From: an uncultured Kiloniellaceae bacterium
GTDB lineage: Bacteria > Pseudomonadota > Alphaproteobacteria > Kiloniellales > Kiloniellaceae
NCBI GenBank assembly: GCA_947500035.1
Contig: CANMQP010000001.1
Span: 186,001-250,000, forward strand
DNA length: 64,000 nucleotides
Reading direction: 5' to 3'
The stretch's first letter is position 1; each line of letters begins with the position of its first letter. Below the pieces are notes generated by a model. It was not told the origin of the DNA and did not search any database. It saw only the letters and a program-made list of their open reading frames with translations. Both the position numbers and the translations under genes were made by a program. This document shows positions 17,891 through 27,584 of this stretch, piece by piece.

Positions 17891-19291
17891 TCAGCGCCCA
17901 TCCTTGGCGTAAGGGTTATCACCCTTTTTGAAGTTCAGGCGGATTGGCGTGCCGTAGAGATCAAAGTCCGCCCGCAGGGTGTTTTCCAGGTAACGGCCGT
18001 AGGACAGCGGCAGGTCATCCGCCTTGGTGCAGAAAATCGCGAAGGTCGGGGGACGGGTCTTGGCCTGGGTCATGTATTTGAGACGGATGCGGCGTCCGCC
18101 CGGTGCGGGCGGTGGATGGGCCGAGGTCACGGCTTCGAGCCAGCGGTTCAGCGCCGAGGTCGAGACGCGCTTGTTCCAGACCTTGTAGGCATCGAGGACC
18201 CGGTCGAGCATGTTATTCAGATTCTGGCCGCGCAGCGCCGAGATAGTCACGACCGGTACGCCGGTAAGCTGGGGCAATGAGCGCTCGAGACGATCGCGCA
18301 GATCCTGGATGACCTCGTCCCGATTGCGGCAGGCATCCCATTTGTTGACCGCGATCACCAGTGCCCGGCCCTCTTCCTCAACCAGGCGTGCAATGGTCAG
18401 ATCCTGCTTTTCCAGCGCCGCTTCGGCATCGAGTACCAGAACCACCACCTGTGCGAACTTGACCGCGCGCAGGCTGTCGGCAACCGAGAGTTTTTCCACC
18501 TTGCTCTGCACTCTGGCACGCTTGCGAATGCCAGCGGTGTCGAAGAGCTTGATCGCGCGGTCTTTATAGGTCCATTCGACCCCGATGGAGTCTCGCGTGA
18601 TTCCCGCCTCGGGACCGGTCAGGAGCCGGTCTTCGCCAATCAGCCGGTTGATCAGGGTTGATTTGCCGACGTTCGGGCGGCCGACGATAGCAAGTTGAAG
18701 CGGACGGTTATCAAGCTCCTCCTCGTCGGTCTCTTCACCATCGGTTGCGGCTTCCTCCGCTAGCATGCCCTGGACTGCGGCTCTTTCCTCCTCCCGGCGT
18801 TTCATCTGCTCATCGACAAAATCGTAGAGATCGGTCATGCCGAGCCCATGCTCCGCGGAGATGGGAACCGGCTCTCCCAGGCCGAGACGGTAGGCATCCA
18901 TGAACCCGCTGTCGCCCTGCCGTCCCTCGCACTTATTGGCCAGGACGAAAACCGGCGTTGGGGACTTGCGCAGCCACTGGGCAAAGTGTTCGTCCAGGGG
19001 CGTGATCCCTGCGCGCGAATCGACCACAAGAAAAGCTAGGTCCGCCTCTTCTACCGCCTGCTCGGTTTGCACACGCATGCGCGCTTCCAGGCTGTTATCG
19101 AAAGCTTCTTCCAGCCCGGCGGTATCAATCACCGTAAAGGTCAAGTCATAGAGCTTCGCGGTGCCCTCGCGGCGGTCACGCGTTACGCCCGGCTGATCGT
19201 CAACCAGGGCAAGACGTTTGCCGACCAGCCGATTGAACAGCGTCGATTTGCCGACATTCGGCCGGCCGATGATGGCTACCTTGAAATCCAT
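17891..19291 (-). CDS. der: Ribosome-assembly GTPase Der (EngA)
   Basis: This 466-residue protein has two tandem GTPase domains followed by a KH-like domain. P-loops are GRPNVGKSTLFNRL (residues about 8-21) and GRPNVGKSTLINRL (about 203-216), with matching DTAGLE/DTAGIR and NKCE/NKWD motifs. An acidic linker separates the domains. Der assists 50S subunit maturation. The downstream order for this strand is yfgM-bamB-der, as in many proteobacteria, so the three probably form one operon. Confidence 0.97.
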   Translation of the reverse strand: MDFKVAIIGRPNVGKSTLFNRLVGKRLALVDDQPGVTRDRREGTAKLYDLTFTVIDTAGLEEAFDNSLEARMRVQTEQAVEEADLAFLVVDSRAGITPLDEHFAQWLRKSPTPVFVLANKCEGRQGDSGFMDAYRLGLGEPVPISAEHGLGMTDLYDFVDEQMKRREEERAAVQGMLAEEAATDGEETDEEELDNRPLQLAIVGRPNVGKSTLINRLIGEDRLLTGPEAGITRDSIGVEWTYKDRAIKLFDTAGIRKRARVQSKVEKLSVADSLRAVKFAQVVVLVLDAEAALEKQDLTIARLVEEEGRALVIAVNKWDACRNRDEVIQDLRDRLERSLPQLTGVPVVTISALRGQNLNNMLDRVLDAYKVWNKRVSTSALNRWLEAVTSAHPPPAPGGRRIRLKYMTQAKTRPPTFAIFCTKADDLPLSYGRYLENTLRADFDLYGTPIRLNFKKGDNPYAKDGR

Positions 19292-19343
19292 TTTCTTACT
19301 TACTTGCCTTCAGCCTCCAGGAGGCGAAGGGCCTGAAAAGACG

Positions 19344-20675
19344 TCAGCGCAACACAACGAGTTCCGCATCATCCGTCACAAAATAAAGGCTATTGCCTGC
19401 GACAACCGGCGGCAAAGCGGCTCCGTCGGGAAGTTCGATAAAGCCCAGAACCTCGCCGGTGTAGGGCGAGACCGAAATGGCTTCGCCATGCGAGCCGGCA
19501 ACAATCAGCCGGTCACTTGCCAGAACCGGACCAGCCCACTGAATCAGGCCTTCCTGGTCTTCGGCATCCTCGAAGCGCTGCAGGGGTCTGACCCAGCGCA
19601 AACGGCCGTCGCGCCTGCGCACGGCGACCAACTGCGCGTCATTGGTCAGGACGAAGACATAGTCGCCGGCGACCCAGGGAGTCTGTACGCCACCAAGGTC
19701 GATATCCCAGGCGCGGGCACCGCGATCGAGATCAAGTGCGATCATCCGTCCAGAGTGGCTGATCGCCATCACGACCCCCCGGTCGATCACCGGTTGACCG
19801 CGGATATGCGCCAGGTCGGCAAGCGGATCGATACGATTGACCGAGGAGAGACTGTCACTCCAGAGCATGCGCCCATCGGTCACCGACAATCCGATGATTT
19901 CACCGGAGGAAAACGGCACAACGACGGTTCCACCTGCCACCGCCGGGCTGGCCGCGCCCAGCAGGCCGGCGTCTTCCTGAATTCCGATGTGGCTCCAGAG
20001 CCGCCGCCCGTCATCAGCAGCCAGGGTGAGAAGCTGATTATCCAGGGTTACGACAAAAACGCGGCCGCCATTTACGGTTGGCGCCGCGCGCAGCGGTCCC
20101 GGCATATCCCTCTGCCAGATGATCGCTCCCGAGCGGGCATCGAGCGCAAAAACGCGGGCAAAACCGGTCGTGACATATATCCGGCCTTCGGCATAGGCAA
20201 TACCGCCGCCGAAGAAACCGTCATCTTCGTCTTCCGGCTCAAGGTCCACCCGCCAGTACTGCTTGCCTGTCACCGTATCGTAAGCGGAAACATCCGTCTG
20301 GGCGTCCATGGTGAAGACGACGTTCTCAACCACGATGGGCTGGGCAAGGAGAGACTGCGAATCGTCGGATCCCTCGCCGATGTTAGTGCTCCAAGCCTCG
20401 CTCAAATCGTCATTGATCGAGAGATGGTACATAGCATGCGGGGGATTTCCGCCCGCATGGGTCCAGAACTGATTTTCGAAGGGCTTGGGCAGAATGATCT
20501 GCTGATCGGCAATTTCGGGGTCAGGGGTCAGGCCTTTGTCAAGCGCCAGAATCGCGATGCGCTCCCCCGGCAAACGGGGCTCTTCGGCAGAATCGAACCA
20601 GTCGGTGATTCCACAGGCACTCAGGCCGAGGCCCAAACCGCAAAAGGCGGCCAGAGTCAAAATTCGCTGCAGCAT
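19344..20675 (-). CDS. bamB: Outer membrane assembly lipoprotein BamB
   Basis: This 443-residue lipoprotein has the signal peptide lipobox LSAC with the lipidated Cys21, then a run of PQQ-type beta-propeller blades (for example VFALDARSGAIIWQRD and ALDLDRGARAWDIDLGG). BamB supports BamA in inserting beta-barrel proteins into the outer membrane. It sits between yfgM and der, the conserved context of bamB. It begins 5 bp after the yfgM stop. Confidence 0.94.
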   Translation of the reverse strand: MLQRILTLAAFCGLGLGLSACGITDWFDSAEEPRLPGERIAILALDKGLTPDPEIADQQIILPKPFENQFWTHAGGNPPHAMYHLSINDDLSEAWSTNIGEGSDDSQSLLAQPIVVENVVFTMDAQTDVSAYDTVTGKQYWRVDLEPEDEDDGFFGGGIAYAEGRIYVTTGFARVFALDARSGAIIWQRDMPGPLRAAPTVNGGRVFVVTLDNQLLTLAADDGRRLWSHIGIQEDAGLLGAASPAVAGGTVVVPFSSGEIIGLSVTDGRMLWSDSLSSVNRIDPLADLAHIRGQPVIDRGVVMAISHSGRMIALDLDRGARAWDIDLGGVQTPWVAGDYVFVLTNDAQLVAVRRRDGRLRWVRPLQRFEDAEDQEGLIQWAGPVLASDRLIVAGSHGEAISVSPYTGEVLGFIELPDGAALPPVVAGNSLYFVTDDAELVVLR

Positions 20676-20680
20676 AGGAA

Positions 20681-21325
20681 TCAGTCCTTCAGGGCCTCGA
20701 TCATCTGTGTCGCGCGCGCCCGGATGCCCGCCGGCGCCGTAAGATCATCGGCCAGCTCCGTGAAGAGATCCCGCGCCGTCTGTTTATCGTTTTCGCGCAG
20801 CGCCAAGGTTGCCAGGAGCTCGGTCGCCGTGGGTCGGAAAGCGTTCCCGGCAACCGCCAGAGGCTCGAGACGCGCTTTCAAGCTCGGCACGTCGCCGTCG
20901 TCGACCTGATGCATAACGGACAGAAGCGTCGCAACGGAACCGAAAGCCTGGCCATTCCCCTGCTCTGCGGCGATCCGGTCCCAGATGGCGACGGCCTCAT
21001 CGGTTCTGTCGGCCTCGGCAAGCAAACGGGCTTCTTCAAACGACGCCAGCATGCCGTAGGTGTCGCCGCTGGCCGCGATTTCCGAGAGGTTGGATAGAGC
21101 TTCAGCCTCACTCGAGGGTTCCGCCGCCAGCGCCAGCGCCTCTGCATAGGCGTCGGAGCGCTCGCCGCGCTGATTTAGATCGTACGCTGTCCAGGCCTGA
21201 TATCCCGCAGTTCCGGCGACAAGCAAAACAGCGACAGCAATGACATAGCGGCCATAACGCTTCCACCAGGCTGTCGCCTTGTCCTTCTTAAGATCGTCAT
21301 CTACTTCCTGGAATATATCGGCCAC
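20681..21325 (-). CDS. YfgM-like tetratricopeptide membrane protein
   Basis: This 214-residue protein has a cytoplasmic N-terminus starting with DIFQEVDDDLKKDKA, one membrane segment (about 24-44) and a periplasmic part made of TPR-like helical repeats. This is the layout of YfgM, which associates with SecYEG and periplasmic chaperones. Position directly before bamB supports the assignment. It is the first gene of the yfgM-bamB-der unit, with a 499-bp gap upstream. Confidence 0.87.
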   Translation of the reverse strand: MADIFQEVDDDLKKDKATAWWKRYGRYVIAVAVLLVAGTAGYQAWTAYDLNQRGERSDAYAEALALAAEPSSEAEALSNLSEIAASGDTYGMLASFEEARLLAEADRTDEAVAIWDRIAAEQGNGQAFGSVATLLSVMHQVDDGDVPSLKARLEPLAVAGNAFRPTATELLATLALRENDKQTARDLFTELADDLTAPAGIRARATQMIEALKD

Positions 21326-21824
21326 GCGTTTTCCTCTTACTACCTACTTTTTGGCACAGATCTGCCGTTCTTAGCCCTGCGGCATTGAAGCGGCGCTAAC
21401 ATAACTCGCCAACACCCCGTTGATAAGGTTTTTCCCACTTCCCGGCGACTTGGGGTCAAACCGGAAGCGCACTGCAGAAAAAAGCGGATTTTTCTCGGAT
21501 ATCCGCCACTTCTAGCGCCGTCTGATCTCCGTTCCGCCCGGCAGTGACACGAATTTCGCCCGGATTGCAATGGAAATAGGGTTTTGGGACCAAAAACACA
21601 AATCAAACCAGCACTCTAGAGACGCATCTTTTTTCAAAGACTGAGTGAAGAGGCAAATTCCGGCGTCGCCTCGACCGCGGTCCGGTGCAAAAGCCACGGA
21701 TACAGCCACAGCTATACCTCTAAGCCTTTATTAACCGGCAGCCATCAGACTGATGGCCTCGGAATTGCCGCTGCGCAGGCCTTTGAAAGGCCAAAAAGGT
21801 ATTTTGGCAGGAGTGACGAAGACC
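21326..21824. promoter_or_regulatory. Long intergenic region between yfgM and the lipoprotein gene
   Basis: This 499-bp divergent gap has no convincing gene on either strand. It holds two strong short inverted repeats: GCCATCAG-A-CTGATGGC (21741-21757) and GGCCTTTGAAAGGCC (21778-21792). The second lies 32 bp before the lipoprotein ATG and ends near its AGGAG site (21809-21813). A weaker hairpin GCGGAT/ATCCGC is at 21484-21506. Promoters for both flanking genes should be here, but I cannot place them. Confidence 0.5.
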
Positions 21825-22148
21825 ATGTTGCGAATGAGCGTCCTGGGCGCATGCCTTCTCGGTTTGACGGCTTGTGATCCCTCCACTCAGGCCATGATGA
21901 CCGGTGCCAGCCTGGTAAGCCTTGCCCACACGAAGAAAACCCTCGGCGATCATTTCAATACCTGGGCCTTCGATAAGGACTGTTCGACCCTGCAGTACGT
22001 GAATGGCAAGGAATACTGCACCGAGTTCGAGGACGAAGAAGCCAAGATGCCACCGGAAAAGGTTTTACACTGCTACCGGACCCTCGGCGGCGTCTCCTGT
22101 TACCGGGAACCGGATAAATCCGCGAGCGCCCAAACCAAAGTTTACTGA
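21825..22148 (+). CDS. Small lipoprotein of unknown function
   Basis: The ATG at 21825, 11 bp after AGGAG, gives 107 residues with a lipoprotein signal ending LGLTAC, followed by Asp. Asp after the lipidated Cys is the inner-membrane retention signal in enterobacteria, so the location is uncertain. The mature part has cysteines in DKDCSTLQ, EYCTEF, LHCYRT and SCYREP, four in total, which could form two disulfides. I recognise no domain. The phrase GASLVSLAHTKKTLGDH suggests a conserved alphaproteobacterial family. No functional context. Confidence 0.75.
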   Translation: MLRMSVLGACLLGLTACDPSTQAMMTGASLVSLAHTKKTLGDHFNTWAFDKDCSTLQYVNGKEYCTEFEDEEAKMPPEKVLHCYRTLGGVSCYREPDKSASAQTKVY

Positions 22149-22313
22149 AGCACCAGGACCGGCACGCCCTCACTGCGCCAGACGCGAAACACCTAAAATT
22201 TGTGTAAATCGTAGGGTTTTGGCCGTTTTCCATGCCCAAATTCCATGCAGCGACTGGACGTCACGTCTATTTTCGGAGAAACTTACGCTAATCTTTGGGA
22301 GGCAAAGGCTTGT

Positions 22314-22649
22314 ATGGCAGAGCTGTATCGCTTCGATGAACGTCGTGGAAAAGGCAAAACAACCTTCTTCGATCGGCAGGAACTCGGTCAGCTGCTGAAT
22401 TTATATAGCCGGAGAGTGGCAAGCGGCGAATGGCGGGACTACGCAATCGACCAGGATAGCGGGTGCGCCACCTTCTCCGTCTTCAGGCACACATTGGATT
22501 CCCCCCTCTTCTCCATCGCCAAGCGCATTGCAGGCCGAGGCCGCAATAAAGAGTACGTCGTCTACAGCGGCCGCCGCCAACTGAAGCGGGCGCAAACCAT
22601 GTCCGAAGCACTGGCCATTCTGGAGAAAAAGCCCAGAGTGGTCTCCTGA
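22314..22649 (+). CDS. DUF2794 family protein
   Basis: The start at ATG 22314 follows GGGAGG by 11 bp and gives 111 residues. An upstream in-frame ATG at 22245 would add 23 residues without a clear ribosome site. The core FDRQELGQLLNLYSRRV, SGEWRDYAID and FSVFRHTLDSPLFSIAKR matches DUF2794, a small soluble family confined largely to alphaproteobacteria. Function is unknown. It stands alone between the lipoprotein and the hydrolase gene. Confidence 0.78.
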   Translation: MAELYRFDERRGKGKTTFFDRQELGQLLNLYSRRVASGEWRDYAIDQDSGCATFSVFRHTLDSPLFSIAKRIAGRGRNKEYVVYSGRRQLKRAQTMSEALAILEKKPRVVS

Positions 22650-22852
22650 CAAAAATGGTCTCCTGGTGAGCGCACCTTGCCTTCGCCAGGACCTCTGGCG
22701 GCAGTCGCGATTGATTAAATGCGCCCTTCTCAACAAAGGCTGTTTACTCCCGGCGCTTACCCGCTAGTCTTTTGTCCATTCAAGCACCGCTTCTTGAGTG
22801 CGTTTTCCTCTCGCCGGGACAACGCAACCCGCCGCAGCAAGGAGATGTCTAC

Positions 22853-23644
22853 GTGATCGTCGAGCAAATCTGGACCGGCAACGCTTACCGGAACTTCAAC
22901 TACCTCATTGCCTGCGGCGAGACCGGCGAAGCACTCGCGATTGATCCTCTGGACTCAGAGAAGTGCCTCGCCATGGCGAAACGACAGGGCTGGAGCATCA
23001 CACAGGTCCTTAACACCCACGAGCATCACGATCACATCGGCGGCAATGACGCCGTGATTGCGGCGACCGGCGCCAAGCTGCTGGCCCACAAGAATGCGAA
23101 ATCCAGGATTCCAGGCATGGACCGGGGCTTGGATGCGGGAGACGTGGTTCGTGTCGGCCGCTCTGTCGAGCTGGAAGCGCTCGATACACCCGGACACACC
23201 ATGAGCCATGTTTGCCTGCTCTCACGCGGGGACCACGCAGGGCTTTTCTGCGGAGATACGCTCTTTAACGCCGGTGCCGGCAACTGCCACAACGGCGGGC
23301 ATCCAAACGAGCTCTATCAAACCTTCGCCACGCAGCTTGCCAAGCTTCCGGACGAAACCCGGATCTACCCTGGCCATGACTACATCGCCAACAACCTGGA
23401 ATTCACCCTCGACCGGGAGCCGGACAACAAGCGCGCGGCAGAATTGCTCGATCAGATCGCGGGCCAGAATACCGACGACGCACTCGTTTCCACGCTGGCC
23501 ATGGAAAAAGAGGTCAACACCTTCTTCCGGCTGCACAGCCCCAGCGTCATCGCGGCCTTGCGGGAGTCCTTTCCGGACCTGCCGGAAAACCCGGATCCGA
23601 AAACCGTCTTTATCAAGCTGCGGGAACTCAGAAACAGCTGGTAG
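22853..23644 (+). CDS. Hydroxyacylglutathione hydrolase-like metallo-beta-lactamase fold protein
   Basis: The GTG at 22853 is preferred because AAGGAG ends 8 bp before it and the conserved start VIVEQIWTGNAY follows. This gives 263 residues. The metal motif THEHHDH, the later DTPGHTMSH, CGDTLF and YPGHDYI match the glyoxalase II family, which hydrolyses S-lactoylglutathione. GNCHNGGHP replaces the usual GCGRxFEG loop of GloB, so the thioester substrate may differ. It stands as a single gene. Confidence 0.85.
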   Translation: MIVEQIWTGNAYRNFNYLIACGETGEALAIDPLDSEKCLAMAKRQGWSITQVLNTHEHHDHIGGNDAVIAATGAKLLAHKNAKSRIPGMDRGLDAGDVVRVGRSVELEALDTPGHTMSHVCLLSRGDHAGLFCGDTLFNAGAGNCHNGGHPNELYQTFATQLAKLPDETRIYPGHDYIANNLEFTLDREPDNKRAAELLDQIAGQNTDDALVSTLAMEKEVNTFFRLHSPSVIAALRESFPDLPENPDPKTVFIKLRELRNSW

Positions 23645-23737
23645 AGCAATCTTGGCAGGTGGGGCCTTGCCAAAGAGAGCTGCACCTCAAGCAAAGCATG
23701 CGGGAGCCCCTTGCCCAGGCTGATCCGGTTTCTGTTC

Positions 23738-24181
23738 CTAATTGCCGGCCTTGAGACTTGTCGTCACAGTGTTGATCTCTACGATGGCATTCCCATCGAA
23801 CTGCAACCTGTCGGCTTCGCCGTAGAACCAGAGTTCGCCAAAGGGATTCCGCGCAACCGCTTCAACCCGATGTGGCTTTCCCCAGGCCAGGCAGACCATT
23901 TCCCGGGTTGCGCCGAGCCAGATCCCGCGGTCCTTGAGGTTGGCAGCATCGGTTTCATCAAGCTTCAGCGCAGCGATCCGGCGCAAACGGTCAGCTTCAC
24001 GCTCCGTCCTCGGCACTTCATCAAACTCGACGCAAGCCAGAGAGTAGGGATCGCTAAGGCACGCCAGGCGAGACGATATAATGCTATGGGCATCCGGATC
24101 CGGCTTCGCCAACCAATCACATGCGGCATAGACCTGGCTTGGTAGGGCGACAACAGCCAGACAGTACAGCAGACTTCGCAT
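23738..24181 (-). CDS. Secreted hypothetical protein with cysteines
   Basis: From the ATG at 24181 the 147-residue product starts with a signal peptide (SLLYCLAVVALPSQVYA, cleavage before ACDW). The mature part has Cys in AACDWL, RLACLSD, SLACVEF and MVCLAWG, enough for two disulfides. A C-terminal stretch GKPHRVEAVARNPFGELWFYG resembles the outer-membrane SmpA/BamE-like pattern of a small alpha-beta domain, but this is weak. Periplasmic location is likely. No neighbour suggests a role. Confidence 0.72.
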   Translation of the reverse strand: MRSLLYCLAVVALPSQVYAACDWLAKPDPDAHSIISSRLACLSDPYSLACVEFDEVPRTEREADRLRRIAALKLDETDAANLKDRGIWLGATREMVCLAWGKPHRVEAVARNPFGELWFYGEADRLQFDGNAIVEINTVTTSLKAGN

Positions 24182-24609
24182 CGCTTTCTCCCAGATGAGT
24201 CGAGCCCGCACATATTCCCCGTGAGCCCGAAAAAGCCTGTGTGATACCGCTATCGAAGTAACTTCGAAGCCTCAGATTAGCATATTGACGGGTCTTTTGA
24301 CCATTTCGGCATCTCTGGCCGGACTGACCTCTACCTGAGGTGGCACATGAGAGGGGTAAAAGAACGAGTATTTTCGCACCTGCGAAAAAAGAAAGCCCGC
24401 AGCTGTCGGATGAGGTTCAGGAGGCTTATAATCGCGCCGTGCGCGATTCGGGCGGAAAAGTATCATGACTGAGCATTTTCGAGGGATTTGGCACATATCC
24501 ACTTTCGGTTGGAGCAAAGGTCTCAGGATTTATGGCACGGCGATGATGGGCCCCTCGGGAACGATCTCTTGTACTGTGATCGACGTCCGGTCAACGAAAG
24601 TACTGCTCA
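24182..24609. other. Intergenic region before the CPA2 antiporter gene
   Basis: This 428-bp gap lies between divergent genes and shows no supported gene. A short Arg-rich frame near 24347 lacks a ribosome site and family resemblance. A small hairpin TTTTCGC-ACCT-GCGAAAA is at 24371-24388, with A/T flanks that could terminate transcription in either direction. The promoter for 24610 is presumably in the last 150 bp. Confidence 0.4.
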
Positions 24610-26232
24610 ATGGCTGAATCGAGCTACCTGCTCGAGGTTCTTATCGTTCTCGTTGCAGCGGTCCTCTCGGTTTCGCTGTTTCGGCGCCTGAGACTGGACC
24701 CGGTCCTGGGATACCTCTGTGCCGGTGCCGTTATCGGCCCCTATAGCCTGGGCCTGGTTCAGGGTCTCGCGACCATTCACGCGCTGGCCGAGCTGGGTGT
24801 TGTTTTTTTGCTCTTTACAGTCGGCCTCGAACTTCCGATCGCACGGATTCGCGTCATGCCACTTCGCGTGTTCCTTCTGGGAATCGCGCAGGTTTTCATT
24901 ACGGGCACAGCGATCTCCGCCGCGGTCGCTGCGATGGGCGTGACACCCGAAGCTGCCGGCATCATCGGCTTTGGGGTCGCCCTATCCTCCACGGCGATTG
25001 TTCTCCGGCTCTTATCCGACCGAGGTGGCCTGACCTCACAGACCGGGCGCGCCGCCTTCGCCATTCTGATTGTGCAGGATCTGATGGTGGGGCCGCTGCT
25101 GGTCGCTGTCTTTGCCCTCGGCGAACAGAGCAACGAACTGCTGCCTTTGCTCGGCGAGGCTGCGCTCAAGATGTTCGTTACCGTCGTTCTGATACTGGGA
25201 ATTGGCCGGATTCTGCTGCGGCACGTCTTCACCCAGGTCGCAGCAACCCGCGAACCGGCGATCTTCGCCGCCATGACTTTGTTCGTGGTTCTGGGGACCG
25301 GCGTGGCCACCGAATATGTCGGTCTCTCCCTTGCCTTTGGCGCTTTTCTCGCTGGCATGCTCATGGCCGAAACCCAGTTTCGCCACCAGGTCGCTGCCGA
25401 AATTCAGCCTTTCCGCGGTTTGCTGCTCGGGTTGTTTTTCATGACTGTCGGCATGGAGATCCACCCGCTCTTCATCTTCGACAACGGCACGGTCATAGCC
25501 TTTCTTGTTGTGGCGTTGCTGGGTGGGAAAGCCCTGATCCTCATCCTACTGGCCAAAATCGCCCGCATGTCCACGGCCGACGCCGTACATCTCGGCGTGC
25601 TGCTGGCCCAGGGCGGCGAGTTCGCGTTTGTCCTGGTTGGCGCCGCCATGAGCCAGGGCGTCGTGGATCCGGGTCTTGGCCAGATGGTCATCGTGGTCGT
25701 TGCGCTGACCATGCTGGCCACGCCGATCCTGGCGGGCCTGGGACAGAGGGCTTCCAACCGTATCGAGCGGAACGAGGTTCCCAGTATCGAAGAGCTGGCC
25801 GACAGCGACGCGAAACTCGAAGACCATGTAATCATCGCCGGCTTTGGCCGCGTCGGCGCGGTCGTAGCCAGACAAATGATGGAAGCCAAAGTACCGTTTC
25901 TGGCCGTCGACATGGACCCGCACACAATCTTGCAAGCGCAAAAACGCGGCCTGCCGGTCTATTATGGCGACGTCACACGTGCGGATATCCTGGAAGCAGT
26001 CAATGTCCAAGCCGCGCGCGCGGTCGTGGTTGCACTGGACGATAAGCATGTGTCGCTGCAGATCGTCGCGATCCTGCGCTATATTTTTCCCGATCTCAAA
26101 ATCCATGCCCGCGCGCGAGATCTTGCACACGCTCAGGAGCTGGAAAGCATCGGCGCCAGCACCGTGGTCACAGAGCTGGTTCCAACCGGGCTTCAACTCG
26201 CACAGGTTGTACTCGATCCAAAAGACGAATAA
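24610..26232 (+). CDS. CPA2 family cation:proton antiporter with RCK domain (Kef-like)
   Basis: This 540-residue inner-membrane protein has about twelve hydrophobic segments (residues about 5-385) of the Na+/H+ exchanger fold, followed by a linker and a TrkA-N/RCK nucleotide-binding domain. The Rossmann motif is AGFGRVGAVVARQ, followed by AVDMDP. It resembles KefB/KefC, which export K+ in exchange for H+ during electrophile stress. The absence of a KefF/KefG-type ancillary gene nearby leaves gating unknown. K+ or Na+ specificity cannot be read from the sequence. Confidence 0.9.
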   Translation: MAESSYLLEVLIVLVAAVLSVSLFRRLRLDPVLGYLCAGAVIGPYSLGLVQGLATIHALAELGVVFLLFTVGLELPIARIRVMPLRVFLLGIAQVFITGTAISAAVAAMGVTPEAAGIIGFGVALSSTAIVLRLLSDRGGLTSQTGRAAFAILIVQDLMVGPLLVAVFALGEQSNELLPLLGEAALKMFVTVVLILGIGRILLRHVFTQVAATREPAIFAAMTLFVVLGTGVATEYVGLSLAFGAFLAGMLMAETQFRHQVAAEIQPFRGLLLGLFFMTVGMEIHPLFIFDNGTVIAFLVVALLGGKALILILLAKIARMSTADAVHLGVLLAQGGEFAFVLVGAAMSQGVVDPGLGQMVIVVVALTMLATPILAGLGQRASNRIERNEVPSIEELADSDAKLEDHVIIAGFGRVGAVVARQMMEAKVPFLAVDMDPHTILQAQKRGLPVYYGDVTRADILEAVNVQAARAVVVALDDKHVSLQIVAILRYIFPDLKIHARARDLAHAQELESIGASTVVTELVPTGLQLAQVVLDPKDE

Positions 26233-26525
26233 ATCCGCTGCAGCTCAATTATGATTGAACTGTAAATTGATTTTTCGCTGCACGTTAACGAACTAAAACC
26301 AGGAAAACACAAAGCTTCTGTACTGAAAGCGCAGACTTTAGCCACTCTTACATCAGAAAATCACCTTCTAGGCGAACAAACAAGCCTTTCAAATTCAACG
26401 AGTATAACGCTTCCCTAAGACTTTTCCCCTATCGTCCTGTCCGATGAGCACAACCTTTCTCATCCTGGCAGGCAAGAGACGCCTACCTTAAATAGAATGG
26501 TTAACGTCAAAGCAGGGACCGCAGT

Positions 26526-27584
26526 ATGACCGACGACTTCGTTCATTCTGAAAAAATTGCAAACGCCGCATTCGCAGAAATGCGTGCCAGGAAGATTCCA
26601 ATGACCCCGGAAAACTTCAATATCTGGTACGACTACTGCAACGGCGGCAATCCCGTTCTCTCAAAAGCGGTCGAGCGTCTGGTTGAAAAAGAAGCAAAGT
26701 TCACCGACGCGGAGAACGCCGACCTCTACATCGAGCATTTCGGGGTCAAGAAAAGCAGCCAGGATCTGCATCAGGTCGGCGGTCAAATCCAGAGCATTAC
26801 CGAACAGGTCGTGACACAGCTCAAAAACGCGACCGACATCACGACAGACTACAGCAAGACTCTTGGCGAATTCTCGGGAGAACTGGCCAAAGCTGCGGAC
26901 CGAAGCTCGGAACAGCTGAACGGCGTCATTCGGGATGTTATGGTGAAAACCCAGAAGGTTGCTCAGCGCAACAAGGATCTGGAAGCGCGACTGCACACCT
27001 CCGCGCACGAAATCGACGGCCTGCACGAAGACCTCATCAGGGCGCGACAGGAAGCCCAAACAGATGGTCTGACCGGCCTGGCAAACCGTAAGTGTTTCGA
27101 TGCGCGCCTGGCCGAGGGTATGAGCAGCTCAGAGGAGACCGGTGAAGAACTCTCACTGATGCTCATGGACATCGATCATTTCAAGACCTTCAACGACACC
27201 CACGGTCATCAAATCGGCGATCAGGTCCTGAAACTCGTCGCGCAGATCCTCAACAAGACCTTCAAGGGACAGGATACCGCCGCCCGCTATGGTGGCGAGG
27301 AGTTCGCCGTGATCCTGCCGAATACCAACCTCGATATCGCGGTAAAGCTGGCCGAGAACATTCGCGTCAATCTCGCCAATCAGGTTTTAAAGAACCTGCG
27401 GACCGGCGAATCGTTCGGCAAACTTACCGTCTCTGTCGGGGTAGCCAGATATCATACTGGCGAACCGGCAGAGGACCTGATCCGACGCAGCGACAAAGCC
27501 CTCTACAAAGCCAAACAGGATGGCCGCAACCGGGTTGTGAGCGAAAAAGACAGCCGCGGAAAAAACAACTTCAGCGTTGCCTGA
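26526..27584 (+). CDS. Diguanylate cyclase (GGDEF) with helical N-terminal domain
   Basis: This 352-residue cytoplasmic protein has an N-terminal helical domain (about 1-160, including FNIWYDYCNGGNPVLS) rich in coiled-coil sequence, then a GGDEF domain (about 180-340). The active-site loop is RYGGEEF, so the enzyme should make cyclic di-GMP. The inhibitory site five residues upstream reads KGQD rather than RxxD, which suggests weak or absent product inhibition. No membrane segment or signal peptide is present. It stands alone after a 293-bp AT-rich gap. Confidence 0.92.
   Translation: MTDDFVHSEKIANAAFAEMRARKIPMTPENFNIWYDYCNGGNPVLSKAVERLVEKEAKFTDAENADLYIEHFGVKKSSQDLHQVGGQIQSITEQVVTQLKNATDITTDYSKTLGEFSGELAKAADRSSEQLNGVIRDVMVKTQKVAQRNKDLEARLHTSAHEIDGLHEDLIRARQEAQTDGLTGLANRKCFDARLAEGMSSSEETGEELSLMLMDIDHFKTFNDTHGHQIGDQVLKLVAQILNKTFKGQDTAARYGGEEFAVILPNTNLDIAVKLAENIRVNLANQVLKNLRTGESFGKLTVSVGVARYHTGEPAEDLIRRSDKALYKAKQDGRNRVVSEKDSRGKNNFSVA

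Noticed and set aside
19218-20909. Long plus-strand frame over bamB
   Set aside because: Shadow of bamB, with low-complexity composition and no family motif.
24347-24475. Short Arg-rich frame in the gap before the CPA2 gene
   Set aside because: No ribosome binding site, no family resemblance, and basic composition expected of a chance frame in this DNA.
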